Assembly (NCBI GenBank): GCA_903884235.1
Contig: CAISEB010000030.1
Span: 1-64,000 of the forward strand
Length of the DNA: 64,000 nt
Direction of reading: 5' to 3'
Source of the DNA: an uncultured Pseudomonadota bacterium
GTDB taxonomy: Bacteria > Pseudomonadota > Gammaproteobacteria > Steroidobacterales > Steroidobacteraceae
This document shows positions 16,763-25,953 of the stretch, one piece after another (the stretch's first letter is position 1; each line of letters starts with the position of its first letter). Made by a program: the position numbers and the translations under genes. A model generated the notes under the pieces. It saw only the letters and a program-made list of their open reading frames with translations, did no database searches and was not told where the DNA came from.

Positions 16763-17068
16763 ATGTGCCTCGGCGTGCCAGTCCAGGTGGTGTCCGTGAG
16801 CGGGACCTTTGCCCGCTGTGACGGCCCTGAGGGTGCGCTCGATGTCGACGTGGCGCTCGTCGGGCCCGTCCTGCCTGGCGAATGGCTGCTGACCTTCCTC
16901 GGCGCGGCGCGCGGCAGGCTGGAGCCGGACGAGGCCGCGCGCATCGCGCGCGCGCTCGGTGCACTCGGGGCGATCGAGCGGGGCGAAACCATCGACGTCG
17001 CGGCGTATTTCCCGGATCTCGTCGATCGCGAGCCCGAACTGCCTGAATTCCTGAGGCCGAAGCCATGA
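16763..17068 (+). CDS. hupF: HupF, HypC-family chaperone
   Basis: 101 aa starting MCLGVP; the N-terminal Cys-2 of HypC-family proteins binds the Fe(CN)2CO unit and the large-subunit precursor. It is longer than the HypC encoded at 23.5 kb, and its place between hupD and hupG identifies it as HupF, the paralogue that in rhizobia protects HupL during maturation in oxygen. It ends overlapping hupG by 4 bases. Confidence 0.92.
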   Translation: MCLGVPVQVVSVSGTFARCDGPEGALDVDVALVGPVLPGEWLLTFLGAARGRLEPDEAARIARALGALGAIERGETIDVAAYFPDLVDREPELPEFLRPKP

Positions 17069-17517
17069 ACTATGCAGAGCAGCGCGCCGTCGCCTTCGAG
17101 GCGCTGCTGGCGCGACTCGCGGCCGAGTGCGGCATCGCCCGCCCGACCGCCGCGACACTCGACGAATCCGCCCGTGGTCACGAGTTGCTCGCCGTGCTCT
17201 ACACGGGCGAAGCGGCACGTTCGCCAGAGAGCTGGGATGTCTGCGTGGTGCTGCCCGATCTGCTCGGCAGTTTCGCCGGCATCGCCGGGGCGATCCTCGA
17301 TCCTGCCGAGAGCGCGCTCGCCGCCGCCCGGTTCGGCGTCGACAAGTTGCCGGCGCTCGTGCTGCTGCGCCGCGGCGAGTACGTGGGCGTGGTCGAGGGC
17401 ATGCGCGACTGGCGGCCCTTCGTCGAGGAATTTGGCGCGCTACTGAGCTCGCCGACCCAGCCCCCGCCTGTCGCGGGCCAGTACCCGGCCCAGCGCATTG
17501 CCACGAGGTCTGCATGA
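17065..17517 (+). CDS. hupG: HupG/HyaE thioredoxin-like chaperone
   Basis: 150 aa. It has a thioredoxin-like fold without a CxxC (LAVLYTGEA, then KLPALVLLRRGEYVGVVEGMRDW), as in HyaE/HupG. Family members bind the Tat signal of the hydrogenase small subunit as a quality check before export. ATG 17065 overlaps the hupF stop, and its own stop overlaps hupH. Confidence 0.88.
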   Translation: MNYAEQRAVAFEALLARLAAECGIARPTAATLDESARGHELLAVLYTGEAARSPESWDVCVVLPDLLGSFAGIAGAILDPAESALAAARFGVDKLPALVLLRRGEYVGVVEGMRDWRPFVEEFGALLSSPTQPPPVAGQYPAQRIATRSA

Positions 17518-18362
17518 AAGCGTTCCCGATTCCCGTCGTCAGCATCGGTCCCGGATCCCAGCCCGTCGACGCGGACCTCGACTTCGTCCGCCTGCCGGAA
17601 ATGCTCGCGACGTTTCACATGCCGCCACGCCCGCACGACGTCAGTCCCGCGGCATTGGCCGAGGCGCGCGCCTTCCTCGCCGAACTGCATGCCGCCGCCG
17701 CGGCCAGCACGTTCGGCGGGCCGCAGCTGCTCACGCGCGACGTGCTCGCGCTGAGTCCGGCCGCCACGGCGCTCGTCAACGAGTCGCTGGGCGAGGGCGA
17801 GGTGGGCGCGATCATCGACGAGCCTGCAGTGCGATTGCAGGAGACTGGCTTCCCCGGCTTCTGGCGCGTGCGGGGATTCGACGAGGACGGGGCCCTCGCC
17901 AGCGATGTGGTCGAAGTCGCGCCGGTGCCCTCCGTCGTCCGCGAGGCAGCGCTCCTCGGCTCGCGCTGCCGGATGCCGAAGCGGGAGGCCGTGCCTGGGT
18001 TGATGAATGCCCCGGCGCTCCTCACGGAACTCCTGAACGCGAGTGCCCGCGGCGAGGGCGCGCCGACGCATGTCATCAACCTCACGCTGCTGCCCGTCTC
18101 TGCGCAGGACATCGCGTGGCTGGTCGGGGCGCTGGAGATCGGCCCGGTCACGCTCCTCTCGCGCGGCTACGGCAACTGCCGCATCACCAGCACGCGCCTG
18201 CGCCACACGTGGTGGGTGCAGTACTTCAACGCGATGAACAATCTGATCCTCAACACGATTGAGGTCACGCCCGTGCCCGAGGTCGCGCTCGCGGCACCCG
18301 AGGACTACGCGGACTCGCTCGAGCGGCTGGGCGAGTGGTTGCAGACGCTGGGTGATTCGTGA
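17514..18362 (+). CDS. hupH: HupH/HyaF hydrogenase assembly protein
   Basis: 282 aa, ATG 17514 overlapping the hupG stop as ATGA. The C-terminal half shows the HupH signature: INLTLLP, LLSRGYGNCRI and the tract WWVQYFNAMNNLILNT. HupH/HyaF is needed for small-subunit maturation of group 1 hydrogenases expressed in air; the biochemical role is not settled. It is coupled to hupI by overlap. Confidence 0.93.
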   Translation: MKAFPIPVVSIGPGSQPVDADLDFVRLPEMLATFHMPPRPHDVSPAALAEARAFLAELHAAAAASTFGGPQLLTRDVLALSPAATALVNESLGEGEVGAIIDEPAVRLQETGFPGFWRVRGFDEDGALASDVVEVAPVPSVVREAALLGSRCRMPKREAVPGLMNAPALLTELLNASARGEGAPTHVINLTLLPVSAQDIAWLVGALEIGPVTLLSRGYGNCRITSTRLRHTWWVQYFNAMNNLILNTIEVTPVPEVALAAPEDYADSLERLGEWLQTLGDS

Positions 18363-18559
18363 ACGATCCTGTGGCCGCGCCTGCGACGCCGGACAGCCCG
18401 AGCTACGAGTGCGGCGTGTGCTGGAGCGTCTACGACCCGGCGGAGGGCGACCTTGATGCGGGCATCCGCCCCGGCACGCCGTTCGCCGAGCTGCCACCGT
18501 ACTGGGTGTGCCCGCATTGCGAGGCGCCGCGGACGCGCTTCATGGTGGCGGTCGCGTGA
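18359..18559 (+). CDS. hupI: Rubredoxin HupI
   Basis: 66 aa, GTG start overlapping the hupH stop. Iron ligands are CGVC (near residue 18) and CPHC (near residue 51), with the rubredoxin core VYDPAEGD and PPYWVCP. In Rhizobium HupI is required for an active hydrogenase in air and is thought to supply electrons for FeS assembly of the small subunit. Confidence 0.95.
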   Translation: MNDPVAAPATPDSPSYECGVCWSVYDPAEGDLDAGIRPGTPFAELPPYWVCPHCEAPRTRFMVAVA

Positions 18560-19038
18560 ACGCCGCCCTCGGCGCCAGCGCCCGCGCGGACGACGAGGTG
18601 GCGTTCGAGAACGCATTCCGGATGATCCACGCGACGCGCATGGCCGACCTGCCGTTCCTCAATCCCGCGCTGCGTGTCGAGGCGCTCGGATTCCGCGACT
18701 GGTCGGGGCTGCGACTCGGCGTGCTGGTGACGCCCTGGTCCATCAACCTCGTGTTGCTGCCTGGCGCATCGAGTGCGCTGCCCGCCGTGCGCGCCGGCGA
18801 CGAGAGGCTCCATGCGTTCCCGTCTGGCGTCTATGGGTTCCACGCGCACGACGATCCTGCGGCCGGCCCTTACCAGCAGTGTTCGCTGTTCTCGCCGGTG
18901 GAGGAGTTCGGCTCGCACGACGATGCCGTCGCGGCCGCCCGCGCGGCCCTCGAGGCGCTGTTGACGCCGGAGCCGCCGCCGGCGGCGGCGCAGCCGCCTG
19001 CCCCCGTGTCCCGGCGCGACCTGTTCAGAGGATCCTGA
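18556..19038 (+). CDS. hupJ: HupJ/HybE-type assembly chaperone
   Basis: 160 aa, GTG 18556 overlapping the hupI stop. Recognisable HybE-family tracts are MADLPFLNPALRVEALGFR and WSINLVLLPG. Such proteins help assemble the hydrogenase before Tat export. The last 30 residues are Pro/Ala-rich. Its place between hupI and hupK follows the rhizobial order. Confidence 0.9.
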   Translation: MNAALGASARADDEVAFENAFRMIHATRMADLPFLNPALRVEALGFRDWSGLRLGVLVTPWSINLVLLPGASSALPAVRAGDERLHAFPSGVYGFHAHDDPAAGPYQQCSLFSPVEEFGSHDDAVAAARAALEALLTPEPPPAAAQPPAPVSRRDLFRGS

Positions 19039-19040
19039 CG

Positions 19041-20039
19041 ATGGCGATCATCGACATTGGCATCGACTGCGCGGCGGGGAGCATCAGCGCCGTGCGCATC
19101 CGGGCGCGCACGCCGAATCCGGCGCCCATCCTCGTCGGGCTCGCCCCGACCGCCGTGGCCGGTGTGCTCGGCCGGCTCTATGCCGTCTGTGGTGCGGCGC
19201 AACGGGCCTGCGCCGAGCTCGCTCTGGCGGCCGCGACCGGCCACCCACTCGCGCCCGGCCGCGATGCACGACTGGCGACCGAGGTGGCATCCGAGGCGAT
19301 CCAGGAGCACCTGTGGAGGTTGTGGCTGGATTGGCCCCGGGCGCTCGGGCTCCCGTCTCGCGGCGTCGACTTCGCGCGCTGGTACGGAACGATCCAGGCC
19401 GGTTCGCGCGACTGGCCGGTGCTGCTCGGGGCGACCTTCGAGGACGACTGGCTCGGGCTCGAGCCGGGCCGGCTCGCGTCGTTCGCGCTCCTCGACACGT
19501 TCGACTACTGGATCGACACCGACCCGTCGGCGGCCGCGATCCTGTTCCGCGCGCTGCGTGCGGAGCCGGCGGCCGCGCCGCGCAGTGCCCCGGTCAACGC
19601 GGGGACGCTCGACTCGCCGCTTGCCGCCACCACGGCACACCAGTGGGTCGCGGCACTCGAGGACGCGGGACGCACGCTCGAGGCGCTGCTCGCCGGACGG
19701 GTGGTGGTGCTCGCCGCGCTGCTCGGGGCGCTTGCGTCCGATCCGCCATCCCTGCTGGATCTCGCGGCAACGTCCGCCGGCCCAGGCCGCGGTCTCGGGT
19801 CGGTGTCCACCGCCCGCGGCTGGCTCGAGCACGACGTCACCGTCGCGGATGGCCGTGTCCGCGAGTACTCGATCCGCACGCCGACAGAACGGCATTTCGC
19901 CACCGACGGGCCATTCGCGGCCCATCTGCTCGGACGCCCGGCTGCCGACCGGGCCGCGGCCGCCCGCGCCGCGGCACTGTGGGCGCTGGCATTCGATCCG
20001 TGCGTGTCCTATGCGGTCGACGGGGACGATCATGCATGA
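19041..20039 (+). CDS. hupK: HupK, large-subunit-like scaffold
   Basis: 332 aa, a diverged HupL-related protein without the nickel-binding CxxC pairs. It retains only weak resemblance, including a C-terminal FDPCVSYAVD where HupL has DPCLACSTH. HupK is proposed to act as scaffold for the Fe(CN)2CO unit in oxygen-exposed cells. It starts 2 bases after hupJ; its end overlaps the hypA start by 8 bases. Confidence 0.85.
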   Translation: MAIIDIGIDCAAGSISAVRIRARTPNPAPILVGLAPTAVAGVLGRLYAVCGAAQRACAELALAAATGHPLAPGRDARLATEVASEAIQEHLWRLWLDWPRALGLPSRGVDFARWYGTIQAGSRDWPVLLGATFEDDWLGLEPGRLASFALLDTFDYWIDTDPSAAAILFRALRAEPAAAPRSAPVNAGTLDSPLAATTAHQWVAALEDAGRTLEALLAGRVVVLAALLGALASDPPSLLDLAATSAGPGRGLGSVSTARGWLEHDVTVADGRVREYSIRTPTERHFATDGPFAAHLLGRPAADRAAAARAAALWALAFDPCVSYAVDGDDHA

Positions 20040-20400
20040 GATGTCGCTGATGGAGAGCGTCCGGGACATCGTCGAGGACGCGGCGCGTGCCCACGGCGCG
20101 CGACGGGTCACGACGGTGCGGTTGCGCATCGGTGCGCTCTCGACGGTCGATGCCGGGGCGCTGCGCTTCTGCTTCGACGTCGTGATGCACGACGGCGTTG
20201 CCGAGGGCGCCGCCCTCGAGATCGAGACGGAGCCCGGCGCGGCGTGGTGCTGGGACTGCCAGGTGGCCGTCGCCGTGCTCGCCGAGGGTGCGGGCTGCCC
20301 GACGTGCGGCGGGCACCGGCTGCAGGTCACCGGCGGCACGGACATGCGCGTCAAGGACATCGACCTTGCAACCGAACCGGAGCTGCCGACATGTGCGTAA
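20032..20400 (+). CDS. hypA: HypA nickel-insertion zinc protein
   Basis: 122 aa, beginning MHEMSLMESV; His2 is the nickel ligand of the family. The zinc site is two CxxC pairs, CWDC and CPTC, about 35 residues from the C-terminus. It works with HypB to put nickel into HupL. The ATG at 20032 lies inside the end of hupK. Confidence 0.95.
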   Translation: MHEMSLMESVRDIVEDAARAHGARRVTTVRLRIGALSTVDAGALRFCFDVVMHDGVAEGAALEIETEPGAAWCWDCQVAVAVLAEGAGCPTCGGHRLQVTGGTDMRVKDIDLATEPELPTCA

Positions 20401-21224
20401 CCTGCGGATGCGAGAGTGGCACCGTCGCCCACGACCACGACCACGACCACGATCACGACCACGATCACGACCACGGTGCCGCGACGACGCCCGGGGAGCG
20501 TGGCTTCGGGGTGCTGCGGCCCGCGGTGACGAGGACCGTCAGCCTGGAGCAGGACCTGCTGGCGAAGAACGACCGGTATGCGGCTGGCAACCGGGCCCGC
20601 TTCGCCGAGTCATCGGTGCTCGCGCTCAACCTCGTCTCCAGCCCGGGCTCCGGCAAGACGACGCTGCTGGTCGAGACGTTGCGCGCGCTCACCGGCCGGC
20701 ACCCGGTCGCCGTCATCGAAGGCGACCAGCAGACGCGCCTCGACGCCGACCGCATCGCCGCGACGGGTGCGCCGGTCGTGCAGTTGAATACCGGCAAGGG
20801 CTGCCACCTGGATGCGCACCAGGTCGGCCACGCGCTCGCCTCGCTCGCCATGCCGGCGGGTGGCGTGCTGTTCATCGAGAATGTCGGCAATCTCGTCTGC
20901 CCCGCGTCCTTCGACCTGGGGGAGGCGCACAAGGTGGTCGTGCTCTCGGTGACCGAGGGCGACGACAAGCCGCTCAAGTATCCGGACATGTTCCGGGCCG
21001 CGGACCTCTGCCTGATCACGAAATCCGACCTGCTGCCGTACGTGCCGTTCGACGCCGCACGGGCTGCCGACAACGCGCGGCTCGTGCACCCGGGCCTCGA
21101 GTGCCTGACGCTGTCCTCGACGACGCATCAGGGCTTCGACGCCTGGCTCGCCTGGCTCGAGCGCGAGCTGCACGCCTGTACGGCGCGCGCGGCGCCATTC
21201 GCGGCTCACGAGGCGCGTGCGTGA
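20391..21224 (+). CDS. hypB: HypB GTPase with nickel-storing histidine tract
   Basis: 277 aa. The N-terminus MCVTCGCESG carries the CxxCGC high-affinity nickel motif, followed by seven His-Asp repeats that can store nickel. The GTPase part has P-loop SSPGSGKTT (near residue 84), the G2/G3 region EGDQQT, and TKSD for guanine recognition. GTP hydrolysis drives nickel delivery via HypA. ATG 20391 overlaps the hypA end by 10 bases. Confidence 0.96.
   Translation: MCVTCGCESGTVAHDHDHDHDHDHDHDHGAATTPGERGFGVLRPAVTRTVSLEQDLLAKNDRYAAGNRARFAESSVLALNLVSSPGSGKTTLLVETLRALTGRHPVAVIEGDQQTRLDADRIAATGAPVVQLNTGKGCHLDAHQVGHALASLAMPAGGVLFIENVGNLVCPASFDLGEAHKVVVLSVTEGDDKPLKYPDMFRAADLCLITKSDLLPYVPFDAARAADNARLVHPGLECLTLSSTTHQGFDAWLAWLERELHACTARAAPFAAHEARA
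20430..20471 (+). repeat. Hexanucleotide repeat coding for (His-Asp)7 in hypB
   Basis: Seven tandem CACGAC/CACGAT units. Because the unit is 6 bases, slippage would change the number of His-Asp pairs without breaking the frame, so length may vary between strains. Confidence 0.9.
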
Positions 21225-23518
21225 ACGCCGACGCCGCCCGGCTGCGCATTCGCGTCCGCGGCGTCGTGCAGGGCGTCGGTTTCCGCCCGTTCGTCTGGCG
21301 AACGGCGACCGCCCTCGGGCTCGCGGGGACGGTTCGCAATGATGGCGCCGGGGTCGCGATCGACGTCCAGGGAACGCGTGCGGCACTCGGCGCGTTGCGC
21401 AGCAGCCTCGGCACCGATCCGCCGCCGCGCGCCCGCGTCGACGCGATCGAGTGCGAGGAGTGCGTACCGGACCCGGCGCTCACGGGCTTCGCCGTGGTGG
21501 CAAGCCGTGCGGCGGGTGCCGGTGCGGCCATCGGCCACGACACCGCGCCGTGCGGTGCGTGCCTCGCGGAACTGTTCGATCCAGGGGATCGGCGCTACCG
21601 TTACGCGCTGACCAACTGTACGGACTGCGGGCCGCGTTACACCGTCACCGCATCGCTGCCCTACGACCGCGAGCGCACGAGCCTCGCGCCGTTTCCGCTA
21701 TGCACGGCCTGCGGCGACGAGTACCGGAGTCCGCGGGATCGGCGCTTCCATGCCGAGGCCACCGCATGCCCCGCCTGCGGTCCGAGGCTCGCCCTGGAGG
21801 GCGGCGAGCCCGGCGAGGACCCGATCGCCGGGACGCTGCGCCTGCTGCGCGCAGGCGCGATCGTCGCGATCAAGGGCCTCGGCGGGTACCACCTGGCCTG
21901 CGACGCGACGAACGCCGCGGCGGTGCGGCGCCTGCGCGAGCGCAAGCATCGCGAGGAGCAGCCGTTCGCAATCATGGTCGCGAACGCGGCCTCGCTGGCA
22001 AGCCATGTGGGCGCCGATGACGGGGAGAGGGCCCTGCTCGAGTCTCCGGAGCGACCGATCGTGCTGGTCGGGCGCCGGCCGGGCCCGATGGCGCTGCCCG
22101 GGGTCGCCGATGGCGTCGATCGCCTCGGCGTCATGCTGCCCTACACGCCGCTGCAGTACCTGCTGTTTCACGAGGCGGCGGGTCGGCCACGGGGCACCGC
22201 CTGGCTGGGTACGCCGCAGCCGCTCGTGCTCGTGATGACGAGCGCCAACATCCATGACGAGCCGCTGGTCATCGACGACGACGAGGCGCGCAGTGCGTTG
22301 GCAGGCATCGCGCAGGCGTGGCTCTGGCACGACCGGCGCATCGTGACGCGCTGCGACGATTCACTGATGCGGGTGCGCGATGGCACGCCGCGGATGCTGC
22401 GCCGCGCCCGTGGTGCGGCACCGAAGGCCTTGCGCCTCGGGCGGGCCGGCCCGGTCGTGCTCGGACTCGGTGGCCACTACAAGGCGACGGCCTGCGTGAC
22501 CCGCGCCGACGAGGCCTTCCTCACCCCGCATGTCGGCGATCTCGACCTCGCCCCGACCCGACGCGCATTCGACGCGGCGGTCCGGCACCTGCTGGCGCTC
22601 ACCGAGGTGCGGCCGGTCGCGGTTGCTCACGACCTGCACCCGGACTTCCACGGCTCGCGTCTCGCGGTCCGGCTCGCGGACGAATGGCAGGTGCGGCTCG
22701 TCCCCGTCCAGCACCATCATGCGCATGTCGCCGCGGTGCTCGCCGAGCATCGCGCCGAGGAGCCCGTCCTCGGCCTCGCGCTCGACGGCATCGGTCACGG
22801 GATGGATGGCGGCGCATGGGGCGGCGAGCTGCTGCTCGTCGATGGGCCGCGGTGCGAGCGGCTGGGCCATCTGGGGACATTGCCGCTCGTGGGCGGCGAC
22901 CGCGCGGCGCGTGAGCCGTGGCGACCCGCCGCGGCCGCGCTCGCGGCCCTCGGCCGCGGCGACGAGATCGCCGCGCGCTTCGCGGCGGAGCCGGCCGCAT
23001 CCACGGTCGCGCGCATCCTCGCCCGTGGCTCGGCGCCACGCACTTCGAGCCTCGGCCGCTGGTTCGATGCGGCGGCAGGCCTGCTTGGGCTCGTGCCGGT
23101 GGCGTCATTCGAGGGCCAGGCGGCGATGCTGCTCGAGTCGCTTGCCGTCGCCGGCGGACCCGCGCGCGCCGCAGTCGCCGTCGCTCCCACGGAGGATGGC
23201 GTGCTCGACCTGCTGCCGCTGCTCGCCGTGCTTGCCGATCCCGCGTCGTCGACCGCGCCCGCCGCAGCGAGTGCCGCCTTCCATGCGGGGCTCGCGACCT
23301 CGCTCGCCGACTGGGTCGCGTGGGCCTCGCGTCGCAGCGGCCTTGCGACAGTGGCCTGCGGCGGCGGCTGCCTGCAGAACGACGTGCTGGCTCGCGCGCT
23401 GCGCAGCGGCCTCGCCGCGCGAGGCGTGAAGATGCTCGAGGCGGCCCTAGTCCCGTCGAACGACGGTGCGATCAGTCTTGGACAGTGCTGGATCGCGCAG
23501 CGATCCGGGAGGACATGA
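21221..23518 (+). CDS. hypF: HypF carbamoyltransferase
   Basis: Makes carbamoyl-AMP from carbamoyl phosphate and transfers it to HypE, the first step to the CN ligands. 765 aa; GTG 21221 overlaps the hypB stop. Domain order: acylphosphatase (VRGVVQGVGFRPFVW, residues about 8-25), two zinc fingers (CGAC...CTDC and CTAC...CPAC), the YrdC-like domain (AIVAIKGLGGYHLACDA), and the Kae1-like C-terminus with metal motif HHHAH. Confidence 0.97.
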   Translation: MNADAARLRIRVRGVVQGVGFRPFVWRTATALGLAGTVRNDGAGVAIDVQGTRAALGALRSSLGTDPPPRARVDAIECEECVPDPALTGFAVVASRAAGAGAAIGHDTAPCGACLAELFDPGDRRYRYALTNCTDCGPRYTVTASLPYDRERTSLAPFPLCTACGDEYRSPRDRRFHAEATACPACGPRLALEGGEPGEDPIAGTLRLLRAGAIVAIKGLGGYHLACDATNAAAVRRLRERKHREEQPFAIMVANAASLASHVGADDGERALLESPERPIVLVGRRPGPMALPGVADGVDRLGVMLPYTPLQYLLFHEAAGRPRGTAWLGTPQPLVLVMTSANIHDEPLVIDDDEARSALAGIAQAWLWHDRRIVTRCDDSLMRVRDGTPRMLRRARGAAPKALRLGRAGPVVLGLGGHYKATACVTRADEAFLTPHVGDLDLAPTRRAFDAAVRHLLALTEVRPVAVAHDLHPDFHGSRLAVRLADEWQVRLVPVQHHHAHVAAVLAEHRAEEPVLGLALDGIGHGMDGGAWGGELLLVDGPRCERLGHLGTLPLVGGDRAAREPWRPAAAALAALGRGDEIAARFAAEPAASTVARILARGSAPRTSSLGRWFDAAAGLLGLVPVASFEGQAAMLLESLAVAGGPARAAVAVAPTEDGVLDLLPLLAVLADPASSTAPAAASAAFHAGLATSLADWVAWASRRSGLATVACGGGCLQNDVLARALRSGLAARGVKMLEAALVPSNDGAISLGQCWIAQRSGRT

Positions 23519-23519
23519 C

Positions 23520-23753
23520 ATGTGCCTAGCAGTACCGGCTCGGATCGAGAGCCTCGAGGCGGGTGAACAGGCCGTTATCGACGTCGGCGGGATCCGCAAG
23601 CGCGTGTCGGTGGCGCTCGTCGAGGGCGTGGCGCCCGGCGACTGGGTCATCGTACACGTCGGCTACGCGCTCGCGCGCCTCGACCCCGAGGCCGCGGCGG
23701 AGACGCTCGCGGCGATGGCGGCCGCGGGGCTCGAGCCGGGTACGCTCGCATGA
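23520..23753 (+). CDS. hypC: HypC chaperone
   Basis: 77 aa, MCLAVPARIE. Cys2 holds the Fe(CN)2CO unit in complex with HypD and then with the HupL precursor. A strong ribosome site (GGGAGGACATGAC) precedes ATG 23520. This is the second HypC-family gene in the cluster, after hupF. The stop overlaps hypD as ATGA. Confidence 0.96.
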   Translation: MCLAVPARIESLEAGEQAVIDVGGIRKRVSVALVEGVAPGDWVIVHVGYALARLDPEAAAETLAAMAAAGLEPGTLA

Positions 23754-24898
23754 AGTTCGTCGATGAGTTCCGCGACCGGGATCTCGGCCAGGGACTCGCC
23801 GCGGCGATCGCGCGTGAGGCGAAGCCGGAGCGGCTCTACCAGTTCATGGAGTTCTGCGGCGGGCATACGCACGCGATCTCACGCTACGGCGTCACCGACC
23901 TGCTGCCCGCGAACGTGCGCATGGTGCACGGACCCGGCTGCCCCGTGTGCGTGCTGCCGATCGGCCGCGTCGACCTGGCCATCGACCTCGCGCTCGGTCG
24001 CGGCGTCATTCTCTGCAGCTACGGTGATACGCTGCGAGTGCCGGCCTCGGCAGGACGCTCGCTGCTGAAGGCCAAGGCCGCGGGCGGGGATGTGCGGATG
24101 GTGTATTCGGCCGCGGACGCGCTGCGGATCGCCCGCGACAACCCGCAGCGCGAGGTCGTGTTCCTCGCCATCGGCTTCGAGACGACCACCCCGCCGACGG
24201 CACTGGTGATCCGCGAGGCGCACGCGACGGGCGTCGCGAACTTCAGCGTCCTGTGCAACCACGTCCTCACGCCCGCCGCGATCGTCAACATCCTGCAGTC
24301 GCCGGAGGTGCGCGATCTCGGGACGGTGCCGCTTGACGGGTTCGTGGGTCCCGCCCATGTCAGCAGCATCATCGGCACGCGCCCGTACGAATTCTTCGCC
24401 GAGGAGTTCAGGAAGCCGGTCGTCGTCGCCGGCTTCGAGCCGCTCGACGTGATGCAGGCGATCCTCATGCTGGTGCGGCAGGTCAACGAGGGCCGTGCCG
24501 AGGTCGAGAACCAGTTCAGCCGCGTCGTCGACCGCGACGGCAACCGCCGCGCCCAGGCCATCGTCGCGGAGGTCTTCGAGCTGCGCCGCGAGTTCGAGTG
24601 GCGCGGCCTCGGCACCGTGCCCTACAGCGCGCTCGCGATCCGTGCGACCTTCGCCGCACATGATGCCGAACGCCGTTTCGGGCTCGAGTACCGCGCGGTG
24701 CCCGACAACAAGGCGTGCGAGTGCGGCGCGATCCTGCGCGGGGTGAAGCGGCCGGTCGAGTGCAAGCTGTTCGGCGGCGCCTGCACCCCGGAAACGCCGA
24801 TGGGCTCGTGCATGGTGTCCTCCGAGGGTGCGTGCGCCGCACACTACTCTTACGGGCGGTTCCGCGACCGCGTGCCGGCCACGCCGGTGGTCGCATGA
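23750..24898 (+). CDS. hypD: HypD iron-sulfur scaffold
   Basis: 382 aa. Builds Fe(CN)2CO with HypC and HypE. Key tracts are present: EFCGGHTHAI (near residue 35), GPGCPVCV (near 70), GFETTTP and the C-terminal cluster ligands CECG, CKLFGGACTPE. It overlaps its neighbours hypC and hypE at both ends. Confidence 0.97.
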   Translation: MKFVDEFRDRDLGQGLAAAIAREAKPERLYQFMEFCGGHTHAISRYGVTDLLPANVRMVHGPGCPVCVLPIGRVDLAIDLALGRGVILCSYGDTLRVPASAGRSLLKAKAAGGDVRMVYSAADALRIARDNPQREVVFLAIGFETTTPPTALVIREAHATGVANFSVLCNHVLTPAAIVNILQSPEVRDLGTVPLDGFVGPAHVSSIIGTRPYEFFAEEFRKPVVVAGFEPLDVMQAILMLVRQVNEGRAEVENQFSRVVDRDGNRRAQAIVAEVFELRREFEWRGLGTVPYSALAIRATFAAHDAERRFGLEYRAVPDNKACECGAILRGVKRPVECKLFGGACTPETPMGSCMVSSEGACAAHYSYGRFRDRVPATPVVA

Positions 24899-25947
24899 GC
24901 GCCACCCGCAGGCCCCTCTACCAGCGCCCGCTCGACCTGAAGCGCGGCTGCGTCGAGCTCGCGCATGGGGCCGGTGGCCGCGCGACCGCGCAGCTCGTCG
25001 AGGAGCTGTTCGTCGAGGCATTCGACAACCAGTGGCTGCGCGCCGGCAACGACGGCGCATCGCTGCCGATGCCGGCGGGCCGGCTCGTGATGGCGACCGA
25101 CAGCCACGTCGTCTCGCCGCTCTTCTTCCCGGGCGGCGACATCGGTTCCCTGGCCGTGCACGGCACGATCAATGACGTGGCGATGTCGGGCGGTCGGCCG
25201 CTGTACCTTGCCGCCGGATTCGTGCTGGAGGAGGGCTTTCCGCTAGCGGATCTCGCACGCATCGTGCGCTCGATGGCGGCCGCCGCGAAGGCGGCCGGCG
25301 TGCCGATCGTCACCGGCGACACGAAGGTCGTCGAGCGCGGCAAGGGCGACGGCGTGTATGTCACGACCACCGGGGTGGGGGTCGTGCCGCCGGGGATCGA
25401 GCTTGACGGTGCCGCCGCGCGCGAGGGCGATGCGATCCTGGTGTCGGGGACGATGGGCGATCACGGGGTCGCGATCATGTCCAAGCGCGAGAATCTGGAA
25501 TTCGACACGGAGATCCTTTCCGACAGCGCGGCGCTGCACGGACTGGCGGAGGCCTTGCTCGCCGCCTGCCCACGGACGCGCGTGCTGCGTGACCCGACGC
25601 GCGGCGGCCTCGCGACGACGCTCAACGAGATCGCCCGGCAGTCCGGCGTCGGCATGCTCCTCGACGAGCGCGCGGTGCCGGTGAAGCCTGCGGTCGCCGC
25701 GGCCTGCGAGTTCCTCGGGCTCGATCCGCTGTACGTGGCGAACGAGGGCAAGCTGGTGGCGATCGTCGCCGAGGCCGATGCGGAGGCGGCGCTCGCCGCG
25801 CTGCGCGGCCACGAGCTTGGCCGTGATGCCGCGCGAGTCGGTACTGTCGTCGCGGATCCCGACCACTTCGTGCAGATGACGACGACGCTTGGCGGCTGTC
25901 GCGTGGTCGACTGGCTGACCGGCGACCAGCTGCCGCGGATCTGCTGA
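24895..25947 (+). CDS. hypE: HypE cyanide-ligand dehydratase
   Basis: 350 aa. Takes carbamoyl from HypF onto its C-terminal cysteine and dehydrates it to thiocyanate with ATP. The PurM-like ATP fold is evident (ELAHGAGGRA, NDVAMSGGRPLYL, VTGDTKVVERGKGDG). The protein ends PRIC, so the essential terminal Cys is intact. ATG 24895 overlaps the hypD stop. Confidence 0.97.
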   Translation: MSATRRPLYQRPLDLKRGCVELAHGAGGRATAQLVEELFVEAFDNQWLRAGNDGASLPMPAGRLVMATDSHVVSPLFFPGGDIGSLAVHGTINDVAMSGGRPLYLAAGFVLEEGFPLADLARIVRSMAAAAKAAGVPIVTGDTKVVERGKGDGVYVTTTGVGVVPPGIELDGAAAREGDAILVSGTMGDHGVAIMSKRENLEFDTEILSDSAALHGLAEALLAACPRTRVLRDPTRGGLATTLNEIARQSGVGMLLDERAVPVKPAVAAACEFLGLDPLYVANEGKLVAIVAEADAEAALAALRGHELGRDAARVGTVVADPDHFVQMTTTLGGCRVVDWLTGDQLPRIC

Positions 25948-25953
25948 CGGCCG

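Noticed and set aside
20430-20471. Short tandem repeats considered as a CRISPR-like array
   Set aside because: Units are 6 bases without spacers and encode the His-Asp tract of HypB.
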